From Alistipes sp. Marseille-P5061 (GTDB lineage Bacteria > Bacteroidota > Bacteroidia > Bacteroidales > Rikenellaceae), in assembly GCF_900290115.1 (NCBI RefSeq), contig NZ_LT985750.1, positions 486,102 through 550,101 of the forward strand: 64,000 nucleotides of DNA. Direction: 5' to 3'. Shown piece by piece: positions 1 through 9,135 of the stretch (the stretch's first letter is position 1; each line of letters begins with the position of its first letter). The notes below the pieces were generated by a model. It saw only the letters and a program-made list of their open reading frames with translations, ran no database searches and had not been told where the DNA came from. The position numbers and the translations under genes are program-made.

Positions 1-88
1 TCATCAGCACTTCGCGAACGGCCTGCAGGTACTCGCTCTCGCCCGGGTGCTTCTTCTCGAGCTCGGCCATCAGTTTGTTTACATTCAT
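1..88 (-). CDS. gdhA: Glutamate dehydrogenase, N-terminal fragment (cut by window edge)
   Basis: Only the first 29 codons are in the window. The start MNVNKLMAELEKKHPGESEY followed by LQAVREVLM resembles the N-terminus of hexameric NADP-type glutamate dehydrogenases of Bacteroidales, which interconvert glutamate and 2-oxoglutarate plus ammonia. The ATG at 88-86 follows a leader of about 30 nt and a good -7 element at 123-130. No catalytic residues are visible, so the call rests on N-terminal similarity recalled from the family. Confidence 0.7.
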   Translation of the reverse strand, partial: MNVNKLMAELEKKHPGESEYLQAVREVLM

Positions 89-122
89 AGTCTGTGAAGT
101 TTTAGTTGGTTGTTGTTTAGTA

Positions 123-130
123 CAAATATA
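123..130 (-). promoter_or_regulatory. Bacteroidetes -7 element for gdhA
   Basis: Read on the minus strand this is TATATTTG, a full match to the phylum's -7 consensus TAnnTTTG, 34 nt before the gdhA start. No clear -33 TTTG is seen. Confidence 0.55.
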
Positions 131-181
131 GTATTATTCCCGATAGATTGTAACTCTCCATGGAAAATTTTAGCAAATTCG

Positions 182-3100
182 TCACACGGTCTCATCGGCC
201 GGGCACTCGGCGATGATGCCCTTGTTCGAACGTCCGTCGATATAGACCCGCAGCGGCCGCTCGAAGCGCACCTGGCGCAGGAACTCCCCTTCGCGGAGCG
301 CTGGCCGGGCGTCGAGCCGCGAGATGCGGAAGCTGCCGTCGCCGCGGAAGGGGTTGATGGTCAGATAGCCCACCCCCAGCGAGGTGACGTTCTGGAAGAA
401 GTGGGTGCCCTGCGAGGGCTCGACCTCGAAGCGTTCGATGCCGCACTCGACGATGACCTTCGCCTCGGAGATGTGGGTCCACTTGACCGGGACGCCGAGG
501 AAGGGGTCCGACGAGCCCCAGCGGCCCGGGCCTACCAATATATAGGAGCGCCCCTCCTCGCGCATGCTGCGGTTGAACTCCAGCAGCTCCTGAGCGATGT
601 GCTCGGTCGAGAGCGTGTCGAAGGTCTCGGGCTTCACGTAGATGATGTCCGCCAGGTCGTGCATGGCGCCGATGCCCAGCGCGCTCTCGGCGTAGATGAG
701 CGCCTCGGAGGTGTCGACCGTCGACCAGTCCATCGGCCGGTTGTCCTGGTTGTCGATGATGGGGCGAATCTGCAGCAGGTTGAAAATCCGCTGCTGGCCC
801 GCCGGGACGTCCATGTTGACGGCAAACTCCACCTCGACCGGGCAGCGCATCTCCTCGGTGCCCATGCGCAGGATGTCGCAGACGATGTCGGCCAGCGGGA
901 AGGTGTTGTACTTCAGAATGTTGTTGAACGTGATGACCTTTCGCCCAGGGTCCATGGGGCTGTCCGAGATGCGCTCGTTCTCGCGGTCCCACACCGAGCA
1001 GACGTAGCGGGCGTTGCGCAGCGTGGAGATTTGCGTGAGGTCGAGCCGGTGGAGGTTCACCGCATCGTCAATCGAGGTGCGGAACTCCTCGGGGCGGAGG
1101 CTCAGGGCCAGCACCTCGCTCTGCGTGTCGCGCAGCGCCAGCTCGGGCGTCGAGGTCTGGAGCACCTTGCGGGGATGGCTGGGCGAGAAGCGGAGCGTGC
1201 GGCCGCCGTCGACCACCAGCTTGCCCAGGCCCATCGCCACGTTGCAGATGCCCTCCTCGGGCGTCTCGTCGCCGATGGGGTAGTAGTTGATGGAGCGGGC
1301 CACGCCCGAGAAGGTGGGCATGAAGAGCCCCTCCTGCTCCGTGCCGCAGACCTCCTGGATGATGACCGCCATCTTCTCCTCCGAGATGACGTTCTGCGAC
1401 GAGGAGATGTAGGCGCGCGAGGCGGCGAAGTAGACCGAGGCGTAGACGCTCTTGATGGCCTTGAGCAGCAGGCGGAGCATCTGCCCCTCGTTGTCCACGT
1501 GGGGAATCATGTAGGTCGAGTAGATGCCGGCGAAGGGCTGGTAGTGCGAATCCTCCAGCTTGGAGGATGAGCGCACGGCCAGCGGTCCGGAGGTGGTGCG
1601 GATGTAGGCGCGCAGCTCCTCCTGCAGCTTGACCGGCACGGTCGAGCCGACGAACTCCGAGAGAATCACGTCGTCGGGCAGGTCCTGCGAGATGATGTAT
1701 TTCAGACCGTTCAGACGGATGAACTCGTCGAAGTAGTCGGTGGCGATGATCACCGAGCGGGGGATGAGGATGCGTACCCCCTCGTGCTTGTCGTACTGGC
1801 GGTACTTGATGAGCATCGAGTTCATGAAGGCCAGGCCGCGCGCCTTGCCGCCCAGCGACCCCTCGCCGATGCGGGCGAAGGCCACCGCGTCGGAGTAGGT
1901 CTCTGGGTCGAAGCGGGCGATGACCCCTTGCCCGAGCAGCGTGCGGTAGTCCTTGATGAGGTTGACGATGGCGCGGCGGTGCGCTTCGCGCGTGGCGAAG
2001 TGGCTCTTGTTGTGGCGGCGGATGGCGGCCGCCAGCGGGAACAGACCGCGCGAGTAGAGCCACTTGGAGAGGTGGTTCTGCGAGGTGTGGTACTCGAAGG
2101 CGTCGTCGGGGATGGTGGCAATCATCTCCTGCATCTGCTTCAGGTCGCGGGCGCTGCCGATGACGGCCCCCGTGGCGGGGTCCTTGAAGATGAAGTCGCC
2201 GAAGGCGAACTCCCGGGAGATGTATTCGTGCAGTTGCGAGAGCAGCGTCTTGGAGTTCTTGGCGATGAAGCCCACGCCCAGCTGGCGGGCAATCTCCTCG
2301 AATTCGGTCTGCGACGACTGCAGCAGGATGGGCATCAGCGGGTTGTCCTCGCGGATGTGACGGCAGAGGTCGATGCCGGCGTCGCGCTTCTCGCTCTGCG
2401 AGGGGTCGTTGCGGTGGAGGACGAAGCCCACGTCGGAGATGACGCCCAGCAGGTTGTTGCGGTAGCGGTCGTAGAGGTCGACCGCCTCCTCGTAGGAAGT
2501 GGCCAGCAGAATCTTGGGCCGCGCGCGCTTGCGCAGCACCTGCTGCTGCTCGTTGAGCGCATCCTTCAGAAATTCGGTGTTCTGCAGCAGGATGAGCTTG
2601 TAGAGCTCGGGCAGGTAGGTCGAGTAGAAGCGGATGGAGTCCTCGACCAGCAGGATGGCCTGGACACCCCCCTGGAGCATGTCCTCGCGGGCGTTCATGG
2701 CATCCTCGATGAGCTTGATGATGGCGATGATGAGCTCCGTGTTGCCGTGCCAGCAGAAGATGTAGTCGAGTGCCGAGCGGTCGCGCTCCTCGATGCGGCG
2801 GTAGATATCCTTCGAGAAGGAGGTCAGCAGCGCGATGGGGATGCGCGGGTGGCGCTCCTTGACGATGTGGGCAAAGGCGAAGACGTCGGGCTCGCCGACG
2901 TTGTACATCGTCAGGATGAAGTCGTAGGAGTCATCCTCGTCCAGCAGCTCGAGCGCCTCGGCTGTCGAGCTCACGCGGGTGAACGAGGGGGGATTCGAGA
3001 GGTTGAGTTCGAGGTACTCCTGGTTAATCTGCGACTCGATGTGGCCGTCCTCCTCGAGGATGTAGCCGTCGTAGCTGCAGCAGACCAGCAGAATCTTGTG

Positions 3101-3187
3101 AATCCGGTATTTCATGAAGCGGTAGGGCTCCCGGCTCTCGGGCAGCCGCTCTTCGGGGGTATTCTCCATGGCAGTCGGTTTAGACAT
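182..3187 (-). CDS. Receiver domains fused to PEP-synthase/PPDK N-terminal (ATP-grasp) domain
   Basis: The protein is about 1001 aa. Residues ~25-165 form a degenerate receiver-like domain in which the usual phospho-acceptor Asp position reads ILTMYN. Residues ~170-345 form a second receiver that looks intact: acidic pair in LLVEDS, an Asp in VISDVGF, Ser in LLQSS and Lys in IAKNS. Residues ~430-850 match the PEP synthase/pyruvate phosphate dikinase nucleotide-binding domain (GSLGGKARGLAFM, PLAVRSSSKLEDS, QPFAGIYSTY, IIQEVCG). The swivelling phospho-His domain and the PEP-binding barrel are absent. So this is probably a regulatory kinase-like protein rather than a complete PEP synthase (inference). 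The start MSKPTAMENT (3187) was preferred to an upstream extension that would read through the promoter; Met at 3169 is an alternative. Confidence 0.75.
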   Translation of the reverse strand: MSKPTAMENTPEERLPESREPYRFMKYRIHKILLVCCSYDGYILEEDGHIESQINQEYLELNLSNPPSFTRVSSTAEALELLDEDDSYDFILTMYNVGEPDVFAFAHIVKERHPRIPIALLTSFSKDIYRRIEERDRSALDYIFCWHGNTELIIAIIKLIEDAMNAREDMLQGGVQAILLVEDSIRFYSTYLPELYKLILLQNTEFLKDALNEQQQVLRKRARPKILLATSYEEAVDLYDRYRNNLLGVISDVGFVLHRNDPSQSEKRDAGIDLCRHIREDNPLMPILLQSSQTEFEEIARQLGVGFIAKNSKTLLSQLHEYISREFAFGDFIFKDPATGAVIGSARDLKQMQEMIATIPDDAFEYHTSQNHLSKWLYSRGLFPLAAAIRRHNKSHFATREAHRRAIVNLIKDYRTLLGQGVIARFDPETYSDAVAFARIGEGSLGGKARGLAFMNSMLIKYRQYDKHEGVRILIPRSVIIATDYFDEFIRLNGLKYIISQDLPDDVILSEFVGSTVPVKLQEELRAYIRTTSGPLAVRSSSKLEDSHYQPFAGIYSTYMIPHVDNEGQMLRLLLKAIKSVYASVYFAASRAYISSSQNVISEEKMAVIIQEVCGTEQEGLFMPTFSGVARSINYYPIGDETPEEGICNVAMGLGKLVVDGGRTLRFSPSHPRKVLQTSTPELALRDTQSEVLALSLRPEEFRTSIDDAVNLHRLDLTQISTLRNARYVCSVWDRENERISDSPMDPGRKVITFNNILKYNTFPLADIVCDILRMGTEEMRCPVEVEFAVNMDVPAGQQRIFNLLQIRPIIDNQDNRPMDWSTVDTSEALIYAESALGIGAMHDLADIIYVKPETFDTLSTEHIAQELLEFNRSMREEGRSYILVGPGRWGSSDPFLGVPVKWTHISEAKVIVECGIERFEVEPSQGTHFFQNVTSLGVGYLTINPFRGDGSFRISRLDARPALREGEFLRQVRFERPLRVYIDGRSNKGIIAECPADETV

Positions 3188-3198
3188 TGTCGAATATA

Positions 3199-3206
3199 CA
3201 AATATA
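3199..3206 (-). promoter_or_regulatory. -7 element of the receiver/PPDK-like gene
   Basis: Minus-strand TATATTTG lies 11 nt before the ATG at 3187, so the transcript would be nearly leaderless for that start. This is one reason the Met at 3169 stays possible. Confidence 0.5.
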
Positions 3207-3334
3207 AAGATAAAGGGCGTGATATCCAATAGCAGGAGCCATTTCGTCGGTGCGTTGTGACCCGCTGCGGGCGGCAAAAGGGCGACTTTCCCGAAATGAA
3301 TCGGGGGGAGCCGATGCAAATCGGTTTTTATTGT

Positions 3335-3342
3335 TATCTTTG
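3335..3342 (+). promoter_or_regulatory. -7 element of the GNAT gene
   Basis: TATCTTTG (TAnnTTTG) is 25 nt before the ATG at 3368, which is preceded by AAGGAG. It faces away from the promoter at 3199-3206, so the two genes are divergently transcribed. Confidence 0.55.
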
Positions 3343-3367
3343 CGTAGACTTACGAAAATTCAAGGAG

Positions 3368-4576
3368 ATGAATTCCGATAAATATGTTCTGCAGGAGGTC
3401 ACCACGCCGGCCCTCGAGCGCGAGTGGCTCGACCTCCCCAAACGCATCTACAAGGGCAACCGCAACTGGGTCTGCCCCCTCGATGTCGACATCCGCGAGG
3501 TCTTCGACCCTGCGAAGAACGACCTGTTCGCCGACGGCGAGGCCATCCGCTGGGTGGTGCGCGACGCCTCGGGCGAGGTGGTGGGGCGCATCGCGGCCTT
3601 CTACAACCGCGAGAAGGCGGCCCTCGAGGAGCAGCCCACGGGCAGTTGCGGCTTCTTCGAGTCGATTGAGGACCAGCGCGTGGCCGACATGCTCTTCGAC
3701 GCCTCGCGCATGTGGCTGGCCAGCCGCGGCATGGAGGCGATGGACGGCCCGGTCAACTTCGGACAGCGGCGCGACTGGTGGGGCCTGCTGGTCGAGGGCT
3801 ACGAGTTCCAGCCCCTCTACCGCAACCCCTACAACCCGCCCTACTACAAGGAGCTGTTCGAGAACTACGGCTTCCAGAACTACTTCAACCAGAACAGCTA
3901 CATCTGGCGTGCAAACGTCTCGGAGACGAGCGCCCGGATTTTCGACCGCGCCGAGCGGCTCTACTCGACGCCGGGCTACCACGTCGAGACCATCGACATG
4001 AACAATCTGGAGGAGGAGGCCGAGAACTTCCGCCTGGTCTACAACAAGGCCTGGGCGCTCTTCTCGGGGGTGAAGCCCATGACGCAGGAGGAGGCGCTCT
4101 ACATGATGCGCCAGATGAAGCCGCTCATCGACCCCAACATCATCTTCTTTGCCTATTTCAACGACGAGCCCATCGGCTTCTTCATCACGGTGCCCGACCT
4201 GAACCGCATCATCGGCCGCTTCAACGGCCGTTTCGGCTGGTGGCAGAAGCTGCAGCTGCTCTGGGAGCTGAAGGTGCGCAAGCGCAGCGACCGCATCTTC
4301 GGCGTGATTTTCGGCATCGCGCCCGAGTTCCACGGCAAGGGCGTCGAGTCGGCCATCATGGTCAAGTACTGGCACTTCATGATGGAGCAGCAGACGCGCT
4401 ACAAGACGCTCGAGCTGGCGTGGATTGGCGACTTCAATCCGGTGATGAACCGCATGATTGAGACCTACGTCTGCGCCACGCGCCACAAGGTCCACACCAC
4501 CTACCGCTATCTGTTCGACCGCACGAAGGAGTTCCACCGCTGTCCGCGGCTGGGCGTCAAGCGGCGCGACGAGTAG
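3368..4576 (+). CDS. GNAT-fold acetyltransferase-like protein, 402 aa
   Basis: The predicted soluble protein resembles the Bacteroidetes GNAT/N-acyltransferase-like family of about 400 aa. The C-terminal half carries a GNAT core: strand FFAYFNDEPIGFFITVPD, then FGVIFGIAPEFHGKGVESAIM, in which EFHGKGVES resembles the acetyl-CoA pyrophosphate-binding loop. The N-terminal half is rich in aromatics (GQRRDWWGLLVEGYEFQPLY) and is probably a second, degenerate GNAT repeat. The start at 3368 is chosen because AAGGAG is immediately upstream and the promoter lies between it and earlier in-frame Met codons. The substrate is unknown. Confidence 0.65.
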   Translation: MNSDKYVLQEVTTPALEREWLDLPKRIYKGNRNWVCPLDVDIREVFDPAKNDLFADGEAIRWVVRDASGEVVGRIAAFYNREKAALEEQPTGSCGFFESIEDQRVADMLFDASRMWLASRGMEAMDGPVNFGQRRDWWGLLVEGYEFQPLYRNPYNPPYYKELFENYGFQNYFNQNSYIWRANVSETSARIFDRAERLYSTPGYHVETIDMNNLEEEAENFRLVYNKAWALFSGVKPMTQEEALYMMRQMKPLIDPNIIFFAYFNDEPIGFFITVPDLNRIIGRFNGRFGWWQKLQLLWELKVRKRSDRIFGVIFGIAPEFHGKGVESAIMVKYWHFMMEQQTRYKTLELAWIGDFNPVMNRMIETYVCATRHKVHTTYRYLFDRTKEFHRCPRLGVKRRDE

Positions 4577-4736
4577 CTGTGCGGGGCGCCGCGCGCGGCG
4601 TGCACCGGGCCGGCCGTGCGGTGCTCCGGGAAGTGTCCTCTCCGTGCAGCTCTCTTCGGGGGCGGCCTTCGGCGGAGGATGCCGGCGCGCCGGAAAATCT
4701 TAGGAAAACGAATTGACCGAACCTAAAACAACCATA

Positions 4737-5837
<1,101 letters not shown>

Positions 5838-5883
5838 CGGTCCGTTGTGCGGCGCCCGCAGCGGGTGCTGCCCACGCTGAGAC

Positions 5884-5918
5884 AAAGAAGCGGTCCCGGG
5901 AACCGGGACCGCTTCTTT
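5884..5918. terminator. Intrinsic terminator after gcvT
   Basis: A perfect 16-bp stem (AAAGAAGCGGTCCCGG with its complement) and a 3-nt loop, flanked by A- and T-rich arms so that it could work in both directions, between gcvT and the convergent HD gene. Confidence 0.85.
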
Positions 5919-5985
5919 ATTTTATACGGCATCTGCGGCGGGGCAGGATTTACGGTGGGGCAGGGTAGGGCGCTGCGGGGAGGGG

Positions 5986-6030
5986 CGCCTCGGGTCCGGA
6001 CGCCTTGGGTCCGGCAGTCTCGGGTCTACG
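5986..6030. repeat. Three imperfect 15-bp tandem repeats
   Basis: CGCCTCGGGTCCGGA, CGCCTTGGGTCCGGC and AGTCTCGGGTCTACG follow one another in the non-coding gap between gcvT and the HD gene. No function is evident. Confidence 0.5.
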
Positions 6031-6109
6031 CCCTGCTGCCTGCCGCTGGCTGCTGCTTCTGACGCCTCGGGATGGACTGGTTCGGGGTGGAAGTTCCGGA
6101 GGGGGCGGC

Positions 6110-6739
6110 TCAGCGTCCCGACTCCTCGTCGTAGAGCCGCTCGAAGAGCGTGCGGAGCTGAGCCTCGTCGTCGAGCAGGCGGCGCAGCCGTTCGAGCGCG
6201 CGGGCGTTTTCCGTATCGGGGAGCCAGAGGCGGAGGTAACCCCCTTCGCCGTACTTCTCGTGCAGATGGGCCCGGCAGCGGGCATACTGCTCCGCGCGGT
6301 CGAGCTCGGGGCAGTGGGCAAGCCCGTACTGGAGCGTGCGGCGGAGGATGACCATCGGCTCGATGAGGCGGTCGGCCTCGGCGACGATGCGGCCGTAGAG
6401 GTTGCGGGGCGGCTCCTTGGCCGAGGCGCGGTGGTCCTCGACGGCGCAGCGCATCGCAGCGATTTGCTCCTCGTCGAACCAGCGGCGCAGCGCGGTGTCG
6501 GCCGCCAGAATCTCGCCCGAAACCGTATGGTGGCGCTCACGTCCGGCCACAAGTCCCGTGTCGTGGTAGGCGGCCACGGTGTAGGCCATGTCGGGGTCTG
6601 CCCCCAGTTCTCGGGCCAGCGTCAGGCTGCGGTCAATGACCGAGCGGACATGCCGCCGGTCGTGTGCACGGTCGAACGAGTCGTAGCGGGGGATAATCTC
6701 CGCTTCGATGTAGGTTGCAAGGCTCGGGGTGGGTTTCAT
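6110..6739 (-). CDS. HD-domain phosphohydrolase-like protein, 209 aa
   Basis: A metal-dependent HD phosphohydrolase fold is suggested by the pattern FDRAHDRRHVRSV (first His), AAYHDTGL (the HD pair) and IVAEADRL (a later Asp), in the order usual for small HD hydrolases. Nucleotide hydrolysis is the likely activity, but the substrate cannot be read from sequence. The start MKPTPSLATY at 6739 is preferred; an upstream extension would run into the promoter region of the divergent thrE-like operon. It is a single gene facing gcvT, sharing its terminator. Confidence 0.75.
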   Translation of the reverse strand: MKPTPSLATYIEAEIIPRYDSFDRAHDRRHVRSVIDRSLTLARELGADPDMAYTVAAYHDTGLVAGRERHHTVSGEILAADTALRRWFDEEQIAAMRCAVEDHRASAKEPPRNLYGRIVAEADRLIEPMVILRRTLQYGLAHCPELDRAEQYARCRAHLHEKYGEGGYLRLWLPDTENARALERLRRLLDDEAQLRTLFERLYDEESGR

Positions 6740-6847
6740 GGTGCGAAGATAGCCAAAAATCCGCTCGCTGCGGAGCTTTGCCTCGCCGGGAGTGCGCCTT
6801 AGGGGCAAAAATTGCCTGCGTCATGGCGTTTTGCACGGCCCTTTTAC

Positions 6848-6855
6848 TATCTTTG
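6848..6855 (+). promoter_or_regulatory. -7 element of the thrE-like operon
   Basis: TATCTTTG lies 21 nt before the ATG at 6877. Confidence 0.5.
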
Positions 6856-6876
6856 TCCCCTGGAAACTATTGCGGT

Positions 6877-7644
6877 ATGAAGACAAGTGCGGAGTTGAGG
6901 GAGATTGCGCAGTTCATCGCCGAGTATGCCACGCGGCTCATGGGCTCGGGGGTCCACACCTCGCGCGTGGTGCGCAACTCGAAACGGCTCGGGGCGGCAC
7001 TCGGCGTGCGGGTGATGGTCTCGGCCTTCCAGAAGGAGATGACCTTCTCGGTCTACGACGACGAGAGCCGCGAGGTCTACAGCGAGGTGGCCGACATTCC
7101 GCCCCGTCCCATCAGCTTCGAGCTCAACGCCGAGCTGAGCGCCCTGAGCTGGGAGGCCTACGACTGTCGGCTGTCGCTCCCCGAAATCCGCGCCCGCTAC
7201 GAGCGCATCATCACCCGGTCGCGGCTCGACCCCGTCTTCACGCTACTGCTCGTCGGCTTTGCCAACGCCTCGTTCTGCCGTCTCTTCGGCGGCGACTGGT
7301 GCGCCATGGGCTTCGTCTTCACGGCGACGCTGCTGGGCTTCTTCCTCAAGCAGCGGATGCAGGCGCGCGGATTCAACCACTACGTCACCTTCATCGCCTC
7401 GTCGTTCACCGCCTCGATGTATGCCTCGGGGGCGCTGATTTTCGAGACCACCTCCGAGATAGCCATCGGTACGAGCGTGCTCTACCTCATCCCCGGCGTG
7501 CCGCTCATCAACGGCGTCATCGACATCGTCGAGGGGCATGTGCTCAACGGCATCGCCCGCCTCACCTCGGCGCTGATGCTCATCGTCTGCATCGCCGTCG
7601 GGCTGTCGTGCACGCTCATGATTGTCAAAAACGGATTGCTATGA
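6877..7644 (+). CDS. Threonine/serine exporter, ThrE N-terminal half
   Basis: 255 aa of the ThrE_1 (DUF1212) family. The first ~115 residues are a soluble domain (MGSGVHTSRVVRNSKRLGAALG is the family's opening motif), followed by about five hydrophobic segments such as TLLLVGFANASFCRLF, GFVFTATLLGFFL, YVTFIASSFTASMY and SALMLIVCIAVGLSC. In some bacteria the two halves of the exporter are one protein; here they are separate and translationally coupled, with the stop TGA overlapping the ATG of the next gene (ATGA at 7641-7644). It presumably exports Thr/Ser or a related small solute. Confidence 0.85.
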   Translation: MKTSAELREIAQFIAEYATRLMGSGVHTSRVVRNSKRLGAALGVRVMVSAFQKEMTFSVYDDESREVYSEVADIPPRPISFELNAELSALSWEAYDCRLSLPEIRARYERIITRSRLDPVFTLLLVGFANASFCRLFGGDWCAMGFVFTATLLGFFLKQRMQARGFNHYVTFIASSFTASMYASGALIFETTSEIAIGTSVLYLIPGVPLINGVIDIVEGHVLNGIARLTSALMLIVCIAVGLSCTLMIVKNGLL

Positions 7645-8144
7645 CGCTGCTCGACCTCCTCTCCGACGGATTCTTCGCGGCGATTGCCGCCATAGGCTTC
7701 GGAGCCATCTCCGACCCGCCGATGCGCGCCTTCCCGGTCATCGCGCTGCTGGCTGCCGTCGGCCATGCGTTCCGCTTCGCCCTGATGCAGGCGGGGCTCG
7801 ACATCGCCAGCGCCTCGCTCTGCGCCTCGGTGGTCATCGGCGTGGGGAGCCTGCTGCTCGGCGGCCGCATCCTCTGTCCGATGACCGTGCTCTTCATCCC
7901 GGCGCTGCTGCCGATGATTCCCGGCATGTATGCCTACAAGACGGTCTTCTCGATGATTATGTTCATGCAGAACATCGACAATCCGGCCGCCAGCAGCACC
8001 TATCTGCTTGAGATTGTCCGCAACGGCTTCGTCACCTGCAGCGTCATCTTCATGCTTGCGGCAGGCGCTGCGGCCCCCATCTTTCTCTTCAACAAACGGG
8101 CGCACTCGCTCACGCGCCGCAAAGAGTACGACAGCGAATCATGA
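7641..8144 (+). CDS. Threonine/serine exporter, ThrE C-terminal half (DUF3815-like)
   Basis: 167 aa, almost entirely hydrophobic, with about five membrane segments and the family's conserved central stretch GRILCPMTVLFIPALLPMIPGMYAY. It matches the second half of ThrE-type exporters and pairs with the preceding gene through a 4-nt overlap. Its own stop overlaps the next start (ATGA, 8141-8144), so three membrane proteins are made from one message in fixed order. Confidence 0.85.
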   Translation: MTLLDLLSDGFFAAIAAIGFGAISDPPMRAFPVIALLAAVGHAFRFALMQAGLDIASASLCASVVIGVGSLLLGGRILCPMTVLFIPALLPMIPGMYAYKTVFSMIMFMQNIDNPAASSTYLLEIVRNGFVTCSVIFMLAAGAAAPIFLFNKRAHSLTRRKEYDSES

Positions 8145-8875
8145 ACGAACTCTTCTGGCAGACCATCGCGCGTTACAACGCCACGACGTGGCCCGTGCAG
8201 CTGGCCATTCTGGCGGCGGGCATCCTCCTCACGGTGCTGCTCTACCGGCGGCCGTCGCGGGCGACGAAGCTGGCCATGAAGCTCTATCTGGTCTTCGTCA
8301 ACGGGTGGATTGCCGTGGCCTACTATCTGGTGGCCTGCCGCGAGCGGGCCTACAGCGGCGTGATGGCCTTCTTCTGGGGGGTGATGGCCCTCATCTGGCT
8401 CTACGACCTGGCGGTGGGCTACACCACCTTCGAGCGTACGCGTCGCCACGACCGGCTGGTGTGGTTCTTCTTCGCCGTTCCCTTCTGCTATCCGCTCCTC
8501 TCGCTGCTGCGCGGTCTGGAGTTCCCGGCGCTGACCTCGCCGGTGATGCCCTGCTCGGTGGCGGTCTTCACCATCGGGCTGCTGCTCGCCTTTTCGAAGC
8601 GGGTGAACCTCTTCGTCATCCTCTTCCTCTGCCACTGGGCGCTTATCGGCTTCTCGAAAATCTACTTTTTCGGCATCCCCGAGGATTTGCTGCTCGCCTG
8701 TGCGCTGCTGCCGGCCCTCTACCGCTTCCTGCGCGAATACATCGACACCCATGTGCATGGCGATTCGAAGCCCGACGTGCGGGTCATGAACGGCCTGCTG
8801 CTGGTGATGTGCGCGGCGCTGGGGCTCTTCTTCGCCGTGACCCTCTGGCGCCAGGTGGCGGGAATGCTCGGCTGA
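8141..8875 (+). CDS. Polytopic membrane protein, DUF6064-like, 244 aa
   Basis: Seven to eight hydrophobic segments are visible, starting with VQLAILAAGILLTVLLY and ending LLLVMCAALGLFFAVTLW. The opening FWQTIARYNATTWPVQ and the general architecture resemble the DUF6064 family of unknown function. It overlaps the ThrE C-half by 4 nt, so it may be an accessory of that exporter (inference). No catalytic motif is seen. Confidence 0.6.
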   Translation: MNELFWQTIARYNATTWPVQLAILAAGILLTVLLYRRPSRATKLAMKLYLVFVNGWIAVAYYLVACRERAYSGVMAFFWGVMALIWLYDLAVGYTTFERTRRHDRLVWFFFAVPFCYPLLSLLRGLEFPALTSPVMPCSVAVFTIGLLLAFSKRVNLFVILFLCHWALIGFSKIYFFGIPEDLLLACALLPALYRFLREYIDTHVHGDSKPDVRVMNGLLLVMCAALGLFFAVTLWRQVAGMLG

Positions 8876-8945
8876 TTCCGGCGCGCGGCTTCTGCTCCGC
8901 TTTTTTGGCGTTTGGGACGGTCGCGCCTTCGTATTCCAATAGATA

Positions 8946-8985
8946 AAAAGAGCCTCCGACACGCGCGCGTGTCGGAGGCTCTTTT
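8946..8985. terminator. 40-bp perfect palindrome, bidirectional terminator
   Basis: AAAAGAGCCTCCGACACGCG is followed directly by its exact complement. The A- and T-tracts at the ends allow termination of both the exporter operon and rny-directed transcription from the other side. Confidence 0.85.
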
Positions 8986-9135
8986 CGTTGGCTCTTCCCG
9001 GGAGGATTTCATGCAGCCGGTTTCGGCGCATCCTTCGAGCCGCCGTTCGTACGGCCCGGTATGGAACGGCCCGGACGCCCTTCCGGCCTGTCGGGCAATT
9101 CCGTATCGCCCCTCCCTTGGGCGGCCGCCGGGTCG

